From: Verrucomicrobiota bacterium
Lineage (GTDB): Bacteria > Verrucomicrobiota > Verrucomicrobiia > Limisphaerales > JACRJZ01
Assembly: GCA_016219875.1 (NCBI GenBank)
Contig: JACRJZ010000054.1
Span: forward strand, 1-64,000
DNA: 64,000 nucleotides
Direction of reading: 5' to 3'
This document shows positions 29,401-37,355 of the stretch, one piece after another (positions within the stretch are counted from its first letter, which is position 1; each line of letters starts with the position of its first letter). Below the pieces are notes generated by a model, which worked only from the letters and a program-made list of their open reading frames with translations, made no database searches and had not been told where the DNA came from. Position numbers and translations under genes: made by a program.

Positions 29401-32147
29401 GTGAAACGCTGGCCCTGAATCGTGACGCTTGCGCCCGCCGCGCCGCTGGGGGGCGCGAAGCTCGTGAGGACCGGCCCGGCGATCACAACGAAGTTACTCG
29501 CGCTGGTCGCGTTGCCAGCCGGAGTGGTGACACGGATTGGTCCAGTCGTCGCAGCAGCGGGAACGGTGGCGGTGATCTGCGTGCCCGAGTTGGCCGTGAA
29601 GGCGGCGCTCACGTTGTTGAACGTCACGCTGGTCGCGCCCGCGAGGTTGGCGCCGGTAATCGCCACGGACGTGCCGACGCCGCCGCTCGAGGGCGTGAAG
29701 CCGGCGAGCACTGGCAACGTCGTCACGCTGAAGTTCGCCGCGCTGTTCGCCGTCCCGCTCGGCGTCGTGACACTGAGGCGTCCGGTCGCGGCCCCAGTCG
29801 GGACGGCGGCGGTGATTTGCGTCGCGGAATTGATAGCGAAGGTGGCGTTCACTCCGTTGAAACTGACCACCGTGGCGCCGGTGAAATTCGCGCCGATGAT
29901 TACGACCGTGCCGCCCACCGGCCCGCTCGACGGCGTAAAGCTGGTGATGGAGGGCGCAGTCGTGACGGTGAAGTTGTTCGCGCTGGTGGCCGTGCCGGCC
30001 GGGGCCGTCACGCTGATGCGGCCCGTGGTCGCCGCCGCCGGCACCGTGGCGGTGATCTGCGTGGCCGAATCCACCGTGAAGGCCGCGCTCACGTTGTTGA
30101 ACCTCACCGCCGTCACGCCGGTGAACTTGGTTCCAGTGATCGTCACGGTCGTGCCGGCGCTGCCCGTGCCAGGCGTGAAGCCGGTGATCAGGGGCGGGCT
30201 GGAGCCGGGCGCGGCCTGCAAGGCGCCGAGGGCCATGATCAGTCCGTAGCCCGCGTCGCTGTCGGTGCCGGGCGCTTCGATGTCGAGCGCGCTGTTCACG
30301 AGCGCGTCGCGCATCTGGGCGGGAGTCAACGCTGGATTGAGTGACTTGAGCAGCGCGGCGATGGCGGCGGCGTGGGGCGCGGCCGCGGAGGTGCCGTGGA
30401 AAGGATTGAAGCCGGGCACCGAAGTCTTCACGCCGTCCGCGGCGGCGATGTCCGGCTTCTGTCGAATGGCGCCGCCGGTGGCGGAGAAATTGCCGGGCGT
30501 GATCGGCGTGCCGTCCGCATGGAAAAACACGCGACGCGTGCCGTCGGAACTGAACCGCTCGACGGGGTTCTTTGTGCCGCCGATGAAGGCGTCGGGGTAG
30601 GAGGTCAAGGCTTCGACCGCCGCCACACAAAACGCGTTGGCCGCCGAGGCGTGGCCGCGGGTCTTGCCGCCCGTGCTGATGGCCAGCCGGCCACGGCCCG
30701 TGTCGAGGTGCAAGAACCGCGCGCTGCCGGCGTAGCGGACAATCAGGATGCGCTGGCCCACCTCGACCTTGCCGACACTTTCGTAGGGATCCTGCGTGCC
30801 GGTCTGGCCATTGTCGGACTTGGTGACGACGTTCGCCCCGGCCGCGTCCAGCACGAAGAGATCGTAGTCGTTGGTCGAGCGCGCCAGCGGGTCAGCCCAG
30901 AACAGGTCCGCGCGGTACGACGAGCCGCCGGAGGTGACGGTGTCATACGTGGCCGTGCCAAAACTGTGGAGGCGGCCTTGGACCAGCGTATGCGTGCCGC
31001 CATCCACGAAGTCGCCCTCCCACGTGCCGGACTGGCCGTCACTCTTGTTGCCGGAATTGCCGGCCGAAGAAAAGTAGAGCGCGCCGCCCGCCGTCACTTC
31101 GTTCACCGCCTCGGCGATGGGGCCGTCTTGAAACGGCGGCTCGTTGAAGTACCCCACGTCGTCCACGATGATGTCGCAGCCCGCGGTCCGGAGTTGGCGG
31201 ATGTTCTCCGCGAAACCGGCGACGCTTTGAAAGGCCGTCGCAAAGTAGAGCGGCGCGTCCGGCGCGAGATCATGCACGATCTCCAACATGGCCGTGCCTT
31301 CGCCGGAGCCGGGGACACCGCTTTGCCCCGCCAGCACGGTGACGGTCCCCAATTCACCGGCGGCCTGGGAGTCGGCCAGATGGTCCACGCTGTCGGAAAT
31401 CACGCCGACTTTGACGCCGGCGCCGCCGACATGAAACGTGCTGCGGGCCAGCCCGGCACTGTGGGTCGCGTCGCCTTCCGAGTTCAGGGGGCCGGTATGG
31501 GTGGTGGCCTTGGCCGCTGGCTCGACAAACTTCACGTCAGAGCGGCTCGCGAGCGGTTCCATCTGGGCCAGCGGCAGCCTGGCCCGGATGGCTTGATGCT
31601 GCGCGAAGCTGCTCAGCACCGTGCCGCCCAGGCTCTCGATCCGGCGAAGCAGTTCCGGCGACACGTCCGCCTTGATATCGACCAACACGCGGCCAGCCGC
31701 GTCTTGATCAAGGTCCACCTGAAGGTTGGTGATTCCGCGGGCCACCGGCTGGCCCTGGCGCATTTTGTCGGCGGCCAGCAACTCGGAGTCGATCTTGGAC
31801 TGCGTGGGCGTGCGCGCGGCTTTCGCGTCCTGCAACGCGCGAATCTGGCGCGCGGCACTTTCGCTGAGCGGGAGCGGCGCGGGTGGAGCGCCCGGTGTCG
31901 CGGCGCTCGTTGTTTGGGGCGTGGCGCCGGCGCTTGCAGGCGCGCTGGCGGCAGCCGGCGCTGGAGCAGGGGACGCCGGCAGGCTCGGCGTAGGTTCAGC
32001 CGCCACGGGAGTGGCGTTGGCCGGCACGGTGGTCAAGCCAGTGGGAGGCGCGCCCTCGCGGGACGGAGGTGGAGGTCGAAGGAGGAGGAGAAGAAGAACC
32101 AGGCCCAGGAACGCAACGCCTGCCAGGAAGATAAATGACTTGCGCAT
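26421..32147 (-). CDS. Giant secreted S8-fold serine protease with IPT/TIG and pre-peptidase-type repeats
   Basis: 1908 aa, beginning with a membrane/signal segment (SFIFLAGVAFLGLVLLLLLL) and an alanine/proline-rich stretch. The peptidase region (about 235-625) has Asp252 in VGVISDSVD and the nucleophile Ser587 in FHGTSAAAPHAAA, but the position of the usual HGT histidine reads GEGTAMLEIVHD, with Glu283 in place of His. After it come six IPT/TIG domains (FTPSSGPVGGTVVIIGANFT type) interleaved with three NDxFANA units (LGSGFDTLLAVYTG, DGYGG) resembling bacterial pre-peptidase C-terminal domains, a jelly-roll-like domain, an Ig-like domain (HQWRLNGVDLPGATG), and a tail ending RRFYRVIAP. Likely an extracellular protease or a catalytically altered adhesin. 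Confidence 0.87.
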   Translation of the reverse strand: MRKSFIFLAGVAFLGLVLLLLLLRPPPPSREGAPPTGLTTVPANATPVAAEPTPSLPASPAPAPAAASAPASAGATPQTTSAATPGAPPAPLPLSESAARQIRALQDAKAARTPTQSKIDSELLAADKMRQGQPVARGITNLQVDLDQDAAGRVLVDIKADVSPELLRRIESLGGTVLSSFAQHQAIRARLPLAQMEPLASRSDVKFVEPAAKATTHTGPLNSEGDATHSAGLARSTFHVGGAGVKVGVISDSVDHLADSQAAGELGTVTVLAGQSGVPGSGEGTAMLEIVHDLAPDAPLYFATAFQSVAGFAENIRQLRTAGCDIIVDDVGYFNEPPFQDGPIAEAVNEVTAGGALYFSSAGNSGNKSDGQSGTWEGDFVDGGTHTLVQGRLHSFGTATYDTVTSGGSSYRADLFWADPLARSTNDYDLFVLDAAGANVVTKSDNGQTGTQDPYESVGKVEVGQRILIVRYAGSARFLHLDTGRGRLAISTGGKTRGHASAANAFCVAAVEALTSYPDAFIGGTKNPVERFSSDGTRRVFFHADGTPITPGNFSATGGAIRQKPDIAAADGVKTSVPGFNPFHGTSAAAPHAAAIAALLKSLNPALTPAQMRDALVNSALDIEAPGTDSDAGYGLIMALGALQAAPGSSPPLITGFTPGTGSAGTTVTITGTKFTGVTAVRFNNVSAAFTVDSATQITATVPAAATTGRISVTAPAGTATSANNFTVTTAPSITSFTPSSGPVGGTVVIIGANFTGATVVSFNGVNATFAINSATQITAAVPTGAATGRLSVTTPSGTANSAANFSVTTLPVLAGFTPSSGGVGTSVAITGANLAGATSVTFNNVSAAFTANSGTQITATVPAAATTGPIRVTTPAGNATSASNFVVIAGPVLTSFAPPSGAAGASVTIQGQRFTGATSVRFNGVAASVFTVDSDTQVTALVPVGATTGPLSVVTPGGTVASAGAFTVLAAPANDLFANAQLISGNSGSATGTNTAATKEVNEPNHAGNPGGKSIWYRWIAPSGGTWKFDTLGSGFDTLLAVYTGNAVTNLTVIAANDDVAGTTNSSVTFAAVSGTIYRVVVDGYMSPGGAGAEAASGRVVLNWALTANAPAITSFAPGTGAVGTPVVITGANFTGATAVHFNGVAASFTINSATQITASVPPGATTGPISVTTSGGAATSLNSFAVSGGPANDNFAAAQALTTASGTATGANTGTTKEAGEPNHAGNAGGRSVWFMWTVPASGTVSLDTLGSGFDTLLAVYTGTSVNGLALVAANDDSSSGVSSLVSFNAVAGTIYRIAVDGYGGASGPVTLHWASTPNRPVVTSFTPSGGPVGSGVMIRGTNFTGATAVQFGGASAAFTLDSATQLSATVPPGAVTGPIGVVTPNGRGDSASNFVIVAGAPFNDSFANALTLTGAAAIVSGHNLGASKEAGEPNHAGNAGGKSVWYRWTAPSNGWCAVETTGSAFDTLLAVYTGAAVSSLTPVASDDDSGGNRTSRFLFNAVAGTTYRLAVDGYGGDGGNLVLKLLPARAPNTIFSTGFEAAEGYARGTLTGQKGWVDFGSGGNGVATNLLSGSVQQAYIGYAPPNFGDQLFVWQPLNYTPNTNSLPVVEFSVLMEIDDSSNFAYDDFHWSVFNLANHQLFSLTFNNSTLDIAYLLDDGADYVRTGFTFENGVMYHLIVTMDFGRNRWSATLGDAVLVRELPITTTGAARDLGDIDAVWVPRNDFAPGDNFMIFDDYQVVARPSLTPRIVLAPQSRTVAAGSDLFLGVVADGGAPLAHQWRLNGVDLPGATGPVLLVENVTPSQGGNYTVAVTNDAGSVLSAVAIVTVTGGSVAAPAFSAPSLSMTAGFSASLNVANGLSYRLQGSTNFTTWNDVTNGVGAGAVITVRDPAATNFSRRFYRVIAP

Positions 32148-32217
32148 AAACCGCGGCGAATGTGGAACGTTGACCAGTTCCTGTCAACGTGACGATAAGG
32201 GGCCAATCGCCAAACTC

Positions 32218-32303
32218 CGTAGCAGCCGACGTGAGGAGGCTCCCTTTCCAATCTGCAATCTGCAATCTCCAATCGATGTGAGCCTCCTCACGTCGGCTGC
32301 TAC
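32218..32303. repeat. Palindromic element, family A
   Basis: Arms 32218-32241 and 32281-32303 (CGTAGCAGCCGACGTGAGGA plus GGCT) with a 39-nt AT-richer centre. It lies between the protease start and the phosphoesterase stop codon. Confidence 0.85.
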
Positions 32304-32335
32304 AGTTTTGCTGGGCCGGCAGTTCCGTCGCGATG

Positions 32336-33232
32336 TCATTGCGCCTTCGGCGGCGCGGCCGGGGCGTTGGTCGCAGGCTTCTTGGTTTCGCCGGCCACGA
32401 CTTTCAACTTGTCAGGGATGTCCACTTCCACAAACCGGTACGTGACTGCTCCGTCGCGCGCTTCGGCCACGAAGTAGCCCTTGCCGGACGAGCCGTCATG
32501 GTTGTTCCGCTTGAGGGCGCAGCAGCGGTTGGTGACGGCAAACGCTTCGCCGCGCTGCCGCAACGTGAACGCGTGGTAGTGGCCGCAGAAAACGCCTCTC
32601 AGGTTGACCGGCTTAAAGCGCTCCAACATGTCGTCGGTCCCGTTCGGACGATACTTCACCCCTTCCCCCATCGGGAAGTGCGTGAAGAGGACCGTGGGCT
32701 TGGCGGCGTCGAGCTTGCCCGCGTTCTCCTCCACCCACCGGCGCGTGGCGGGCTGGATGGAGGTTTTTTCGTACCGCAGCCCTTCGGTGCTGTCGAGGCC
32801 GACGAACTGCCAGCCGCGGTGCTCGAACCCGTAATTCAGCCGTGAGGGGAACATCTCCTCGTACGCTTCGCGATCCGTCTGCGTGAGGTAATCGTGGTTG
32901 CCGATCTGCACGTAGGTGGGCAGGCCCAGCGTCTTGAACAGGTCGCGGGTGGCGGCCAGATCGGAGTGCGTGCCCTTCTCGGTGAGGTCGCCGCAGTGCA
33001 GGCAGAACTCGGCGCCTTCGGACTTCATCCGCGCGATAACGACTTCCAGCCACTGGCCGCAGTCCGGGCTGAGGTAGTGAGTGTCGTTCACGACAATGAA
33101 CTTGAAGGCGCCCGGCTCACCGGCCTTGGCCTTCAAGCTGAGCGCGCCGGGCCAGAGGCCGAGCGCCAACAGAGCGCCACCGCTGATCCGGCGGAGGGCT
33201 TCACGACGAGGGATTGCAGACGCGGTTTTCAT
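32336..33232 (-). CDS. Exported calcineurin-like metallophosphoesterase
   Basis: 298 aa with a Tat-type N-terminus (IPRREALRRISGGALLALGL). The dimetal site motifs are all present: VVNDTHY (Asp50, His52), LHCGDLTEKG, IGNHDYL, LFTHFPMGEG and FCGHYHAF. It is expected to hydrolyse a phosphate ester in the periplasm; substrate not predictable. It is on the same strand as the ThuA and Gfo/Idh genes, but each is separated by a repeat or gap, so an operon is uncertain. The C-terminus ends in an Ala/Pro/Lys-rich tail. Confidence 0.92.
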   Translation of the reverse strand: MKTASAIPRREALRRISGGALLALGLWPGALSLKAKAGEPGAFKFIVVNDTHYLSPDCGQWLEVVIARMKSEGAEFCLHCGDLTEKGTHSDLAATRDLFKTLGLPTYVQIGNHDYLTQTDREAYEEMFPSRLNYGFEHRGWQFVGLDSTEGLRYEKTSIQPATRRWVEENAGKLDAAKPTVLFTHFPMGEGVKYRPNGTDDMLERFKPVNLRGVFCGHYHAFTLRQRGEAFAVTNRCCALKRNNHDGSSGKGYFVAEARDGAVTYRFVEVDIPDKLKVVAGETKKPATNAPAAPPKAQ

Positions 33233-33292
33233 GCGGCAGAAGTAAACGCCTCAAGTGGGCAAAGGCAAGGAGCAAGAGGCAATTTCAGGATC

Positions 33293-33364
33293 CGTGGCCG
33301 CCGACCTGAGGAGGCTCACATCGATTGCAGATTGGAAATGGAGCCTCCTCACGTCGGCTGCTAC
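33293..33364. repeat. Palindromic element, family A (degenerate left arm)
   Basis: The right arm (GAGCCTCCTCACGTCGGCTG, 33341-33360) is intact, while the left arm reads CGTGGCCGCCGACCTGAGGA with several mismatches. It lies between the phosphoesterase start and the ThuA-gene stop codon. Confidence 0.75.
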
Positions 33365-33383
33365 AACCTTGAAAGCGGCCCCG

Positions 33384-34307
33384 TCACCGCGGCGTCGCGG
33401 GCGCTTCGAGATCGCCGGTCGCAAACTGGATTCCGTCCAGGTAGAAGCGCAAGATCGCCGGGTTCCCGTAATGCTCCGCGCGATGGCCGATGGCGGTGTA
33501 GAAGACACGGCCCCGGCCATGCGGCTTGATCCACGCGAGGGCGAAGTCGTCGTCCTTCCGGTACACCCACGGGACTTTCATGTTGGTGGTTTTGGTGTCG
33601 AGCGAGAGCAGGATGCGGAGTTTCTGGCGCGAGTACGGCTCCTTGAATTGGAAGATTTCTTCCGCCAGTCGGAAGTTCTTTCCGCCGAACGCAGCGAGCA
33701 GGGGGTGGCTCGGCTCCTCGATCTTCACGCCGACTTCCTCGTTCCAAGGATGCCCGTCGTAGGTGGCGCCGAGCAATTCGCGGAACTCCGGCCAATGATT
33801 GTTCGCGCCGATGGCGAAGTGAATGGCGACGAGGCCGCCGCCCTGGGCCACGTAGTCGAGCAGGCTCCGCCGAAGCAGTTGCTCCGCGGCGTTGGTATCT
33901 GCCGCGTGAGTCTTGAACTTCTCCATCGCCGCCGGGGTGGGCGTGATCCAACGGCCGTCGCTGTTGTTCAAGACGACCGCGTCGAACCGTTTCAAGTTCT
34001 CCGGGAGGAAGAGCGAGAGGTCGTCGCTGATAACAGGCGTGTAGGCGCCGGTCTTTTCGCCGAGCAGCCGGAAGGCCGCCGTGCCGTAAGGGATGCACCA
34101 ATCCTTGTGCGGCGACTTCTCCATGAGCGGCGTGTTCCAAATCAGCACGCGGCGGGGTTTCTTCGGCGCGACTTGCGGTTGGGCGGGCGCGGCGGCGCGG
34201 ATTTGGCCTTCGCGGTGTTTCGGAATCTCCTGCGCGCCGGCAGCGTAGAGGGCTGGAACCGAAAGCGCGGCGGCGAGGAAAGCAAGGGCGGTCGCTGAGA
34301 GGTTCAT
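33384..34307 (-). CDS. Exported ThuA-domain protein
   Basis: 307 aa with a signal peptide (ALAFLAAALSVPALYAAG). The ThuA/glutamine-amidotransferase-like fold is recognised by RRVLIWNTPLMEKSPHKDWC at the start, DAVVLNNSDGRW, the LLDYVAQGGGLVAIHFAIGANN segment in place of the classical nucleophile elbow, and VYRKDDDFALAWIKPHGRGR followed by YTAIGHRAEHYGNPAILRF. The family is linked to trehalose or glucoside catabolism and is commonly paired with Gfo/Idh/MocA oxidoreductases, as it is here (7 nt gap to the next gene). Confidence 0.9.
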   Translation of the reverse strand: MNLSATALAFLAAALSVPALYAAGAQEIPKHREGQIRAAAPAQPQVAPKKPRRVLIWNTPLMEKSPHKDWCIPYGTAAFRLLGEKTGAYTPVISDDLSLFLPENLKRFDAVVLNNSDGRWITPTPAAMEKFKTHAADTNAAEQLLRRSLLDYVAQGGGLVAIHFAIGANNHWPEFRELLGATYDGHPWNEEVGVKIEEPSHPLLAAFGGKNFRLAEEIFQFKEPYSRQKLRILLSLDTKTTNMKVPWVYRKDDDFALAWIKPHGRGRVFYTAIGHRAEHYGNPAILRFYLDGIQFATGDLEAPATPR

Positions 34308-34314
34308 GGCTGTT

Positions 34315-35697
34315 TCAAATCTCCCATCCTTTCCGGTAATCCCGCCGCAAGGCCAAGTTGGCTTTCTCGTGGTTCACGATCCGGCAGCCCGTTGGATCGA
34401 AATCCAGCTTCTCGGGGAACAGCGTGGCCACATTGCCGAGCAGGACGAACTCCGCCAACGGGCCGGCGTAGTCGAAGTTCGACATCGCGCGCGGGCCGCC
34501 GCGACAAGCCTGCAGCCATTCGCGTTCGTGCCCCGGCGAACGGGGCAACCGCCGCGGCACAGCATCGGCATCCTTCACCTGGCCTTCGGGCAGCAGCGTG
34601 AGGCTGGTGTTGTGAGCAATGGTGTGAAGCATTCCCTTGCTGCCTACGACGAGCAGGCCGGCGAAGTCCGCCCACTTCTTCGCGCCGGCGTCACCCCAGT
34701 CGAGCTTTCGCCGCATGAGGTCTTCGATCTTCTGGCGGAAGCCGCCGCGGCTGCCGTTGTACCAATTCACCCGTACCGGCGGCATCGGGCCGCGCGCGGG
34801 AAAATCGTAGTGGATGATTTCCCAGCGAGGCAGCGCGTCGGGGCTGGTTTCGGAGACTTCAGCCTGAACGCGGATCGCGCGGTCCGGGGTCGCCGATGCG
34901 TTGGCTGCCGGCTTCTGCCAAAGCGTGTCGAGCTTCAGCGCCATGAACGGGAGGTTCAACGTGTGCGACGCCCAGTTGCCGAGATTGCCGGTGCCGAACT
35001 CCCGCCAGCCGTGCCAGCCTTTGACCCAATCCGGGTGATAAGCGCGCTCGGCGGCGGGGCCAAGCCACAAGTCCCACTGGAAATGCGCCGGCACAGGCGG
35101 ACTGCCCTTGGGCAGGGGACGAGGGCCAGGCCCACCGCCGTCATTCCAAGCGTGGACCTCGCGGATGTCCCCCAGCGTGCCGGCCTGGATGAGTTCCACG
35201 GCGCGGCGGAACGGTTCGCTCGCTGTGCCCTGGTTCCCCATCTGCGTGGCGACCTGGCAGCGCGCGGCGGTTTCGCGCATCAGGCGTGCCTCATGCACTC
35301 GGTTGGTGAGCGGTTTCTCGCAATAGACGGGCTTCCCCAGCTTCATCGCCCGCAACGCCGCGGGCGCATGAATGTGGTCGGGAGCGGCGACGATGACGGC
35401 ATCAATCTCCTGGCCCATCTCGTCGAGCATTTTTCGGTAGTCGTAAAACTTCCGTGCCTTGGGTAGTCGCTCGTAGGCCGAAGGGTTCTTCGTCTCATCC
35501 ACGTCGCAAAGCGCCACGAGGTTTTCGCCGAGGCCGGGAATGGTGCCGACAAACCAGTTGCCACGGCCGCCCACACCGATCAGGGCGATGTTGAGTTTCT
35601 CGTTGGCTTGCGCGGTCCAGGCGGACGGAGCGTGCTGGAGCAGGAGAAAACTTCCGCCGCCCCAAGCGAGGTTCCTCAGGAAACTTCGGCGTCTCAT
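34315..35697 (-). CDS. Tat-exported Gfo/Idh/MocA-family oxidoreductase
   Basis: 460 aa from ATG 35697, chosen because MRRRSFLRNLAWGGGSFLLL is a clear twin-arginine signal; an in-frame ATG 27 codons upstream would precede it. The NAD(P)-binding Rossmann motif is NIALIGVGGRGNW; the family EKP motif is VYCEKPLTNRVHEARL; the substrate domain contains VHAWNDGGGP and GTGNLGNWASHTLN. Such enzymes oxidise or isomerise sugars or cyclitols. It lies 7 nt upstream of the ThuA gene on the same strand, so the two are probably co-transcribed and act on the same imported or periplasmic sugar. Confidence 0.93.
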   Translation of the reverse strand: MRRRSFLRNLAWGGGSFLLLQHAPSAWTAQANEKLNIALIGVGGRGNWFVGTIPGLGENLVALCDVDETKNPSAYERLPKARKFYDYRKMLDEMGQEIDAVIVAAPDHIHAPAALRAMKLGKPVYCEKPLTNRVHEARLMRETAARCQVATQMGNQGTASEPFRRAVELIQAGTLGDIREVHAWNDGGGPGPRPLPKGSPPVPAHFQWDLWLGPAAERAYHPDWVKGWHGWREFGTGNLGNWASHTLNLPFMALKLDTLWQKPAANASATPDRAIRVQAEVSETSPDALPRWEIIHYDFPARGPMPPVRVNWYNGSRGGFRQKIEDLMRRKLDWGDAGAKKWADFAGLLVVGSKGMLHTIAHNTSLTLLPEGQVKDADAVPRRLPRSPGHEREWLQACRGGPRAMSNFDYAGPLAEFVLLGNVATLFPEKLDFDPTGCRIVNHEKANLALRRDYRKGWEI

Positions 35698-36311
35698 GGG
35701 GAACTCCGCGGGGGTTGACGACAGCGACTTCGCGGCAGGATCAAGACCTCTGCTTGGTGGAGCATTGAGTGGCTTCATGCCGGAAAGGTCGGGAGAGAGC
35801 GGAGACGCGTCAACTGGATTCTCCCGCGTTCGGTAAGGCCTCAGTCTTGCCTGGCGAGCGTCGTAGGCTTTCCAGCCTACGGGTGCGGCGGACTTTCTAG
35901 TCCGCAGCCCCCCCCGCCGCTCGCCGAACTGGAAAGTTCGGCGAACCCGCAGACAAGAATGTTTGTGCTACGGCGGCAGTGCCAAGTTGCGCCCATTTCA
36001 CGACGATGCACCTGAGCAGTATCACAGTCGCGGGCAGCCCGTCCCGGCTATCAACGTCTCGGCAGCCGTCCCGATTGCCCAAGGGAACAGAGCGAGCGAG
36101 ATGCTTGCCAGGACGGTCGCAGACGGGCCGCCGGACGGCCACGCCAACGGCACGCGCTTCCTGACTTTGAAATCCAGGTTGAAATCTCCCCTGTTGATTG
36201 GTCTCTCCTGTGCGCGGACAGACTCGACGGCGCTGCGGACCTGCCGGATTCCTTGCCTTCCTGTCTTCCACTCACTACTCTCGCTTCCGATTCGGCGAAA
36301 CCAGGACCGCC
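35698..36311. other. Gene-free stretch upstream of the DUF4062 gene
   Basis: 614 bp without a supported gene. 35862-35973 holds a degenerate family B-like hairpin string; in the remainder I see no recognisable feature. Confidence 0.5.
35862..35973. repeat. Family B-like hairpin string (subfamily shared with 45949)
   Basis: Small hairpins such as GTAGGCTTTCCAGCCTAC and GCGGACTTTCTAGTCCGC are followed by ACAAGAATGT and CTACGGCGG. The same ACAAGAATGT and CTACGGCGG strings plus a TTGCGCCC border occur in the unit at 45949-46063. Confidence 0.65.
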
Positions 36312-37355
36312 ATGACAAATCAGAAGGTCATCACTGTGTTCGTTGCCTCGCCACGTGACGTGGCGAAGGAGCGGCAGTGCCTCTTCAAAGTCACCGCCCA
36401 CCTCAACCATCAGTTGGCCGAGCATCTTGGCGTGCGGCTCGAACTCAAGGAATGGCGGCAGGTCGCGCCCGGCATGGGGCGTCCAGAGGACGTCATCCTC
36501 GATCAACTGCCGGTCGAGACATGGGACGTGTTCATCGGCCTGCTCTGGTTGCGCTTCGGGATGCCGCCAGGCCCGAACCGCTCCGGCGAGGACCACGATT
36601 CCGGCACCGAGGAGGAATTCCGCCTCGCCTGTCGCGCGCAGAAGGAGTCAGGGAGGCCCCGCATCCTCTTCTACCGCTGCACGCGCTCGGCGCCGGTTTC
36701 CGTGGACACCAAGCAGCTTCGCGAAGTCCAGCGCTTCTTCGCCGAATTCGCGCCGAAGGGGAAGAATCCCGGACTGTTCCAGGACTTCGGCGAAGCGGAC
36801 GAGTTCGAGAAGATGGTCGAGAAACACCTGACCGGCCTGCTCATCGAAGAATACCAAGCCAGTGCGCTTCCGCCGAGGATGCGTGCGGCGAAGGACCAGC
36901 GCGCGGCGCGTGCCCGTAGCAGCCGAGGTCACGAGGCTCAAGCTTCAAGAGATCAGAGCCTCCTTACGTCGGCTGCTACGAAGCCCGGCAAGACCTCCGA
37001 CGGCTGGCGCAACCCGTTCATCGTGGGCGTGCCGATCACGGCCCCGGCGGATTTCTTCGGGCGCGAGCGGGAGATCAGCTTCTGCCTGGCGCGGCTGCGC
37101 GGGATGCAGTCCGTGTCCATCACCGGCGAGCGGCGCATCGGCAAGTCCTCGCTGCTCCACTACCTGACGGCCACGGCGCGGGAACGGCTCGGCCCGGAGT
37201 ATCGCCCGGCCTGGCCGAACACGCATGACACCAGAGGATCGGCATCGAGGTTAGGCTCGACTTTGGTGCGAAGAAGAAAATTTCTGGCGAAAGCAGCACC
37301 TCTGTTGCCGACGCTCGTCAGGATGAATACCGCAGTGAAGACCGATGTGGAATAA
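36312..37355 (+). pseudogene. DUF4062-ATPase (STAND-like) gene, 5' fragment
   Basis: From ATG 36312 the product starts TNQKVITVFVASPRDVAKER, a DUF4062 domain (about residues 1-180; ETWDVFIGLLWLRFG and GTEEEFRLAC are typical). After a linker, an AAA-type domain begins: GRERE, then SITGERRIGKSSLLHYL with the Walker A lysine. About residue 300 (near 37213) the ATPase sequence stops abruptly and about 45 unrelated residues follow before the stop at 37355. The missing ATPase half is found at 39171-39972 beyond a helicase-carrying insertion. Residues 202-223 are a family A repeat read in frame. DUF4062 plus STAND NTPases are often candidate defence or signalling proteins; this copy looks inactivated. 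Confidence 0.8.
36915..36980. repeat. Family A palindrome in frame inside the DUF4062 gene
   Basis: Starts CGTAGCAGCCGAGGTCACGA and ends TTACGTCGGCTGCTACG. At 66 bp it adds exactly 22 codons between the DUF4062 and ATPase domains, so the frame is preserved. The arms carry several mismatches. Confidence 0.8.

Noticed and set aside
26805..30344. Very long plus-strand open frame opposite the protease gene
   Set aside because: It is the antisense of a repetitive high-GC gene; it has no recognisable domain and its composition (Arg/Gly/Ala-rich) is typical of a shadow frame.
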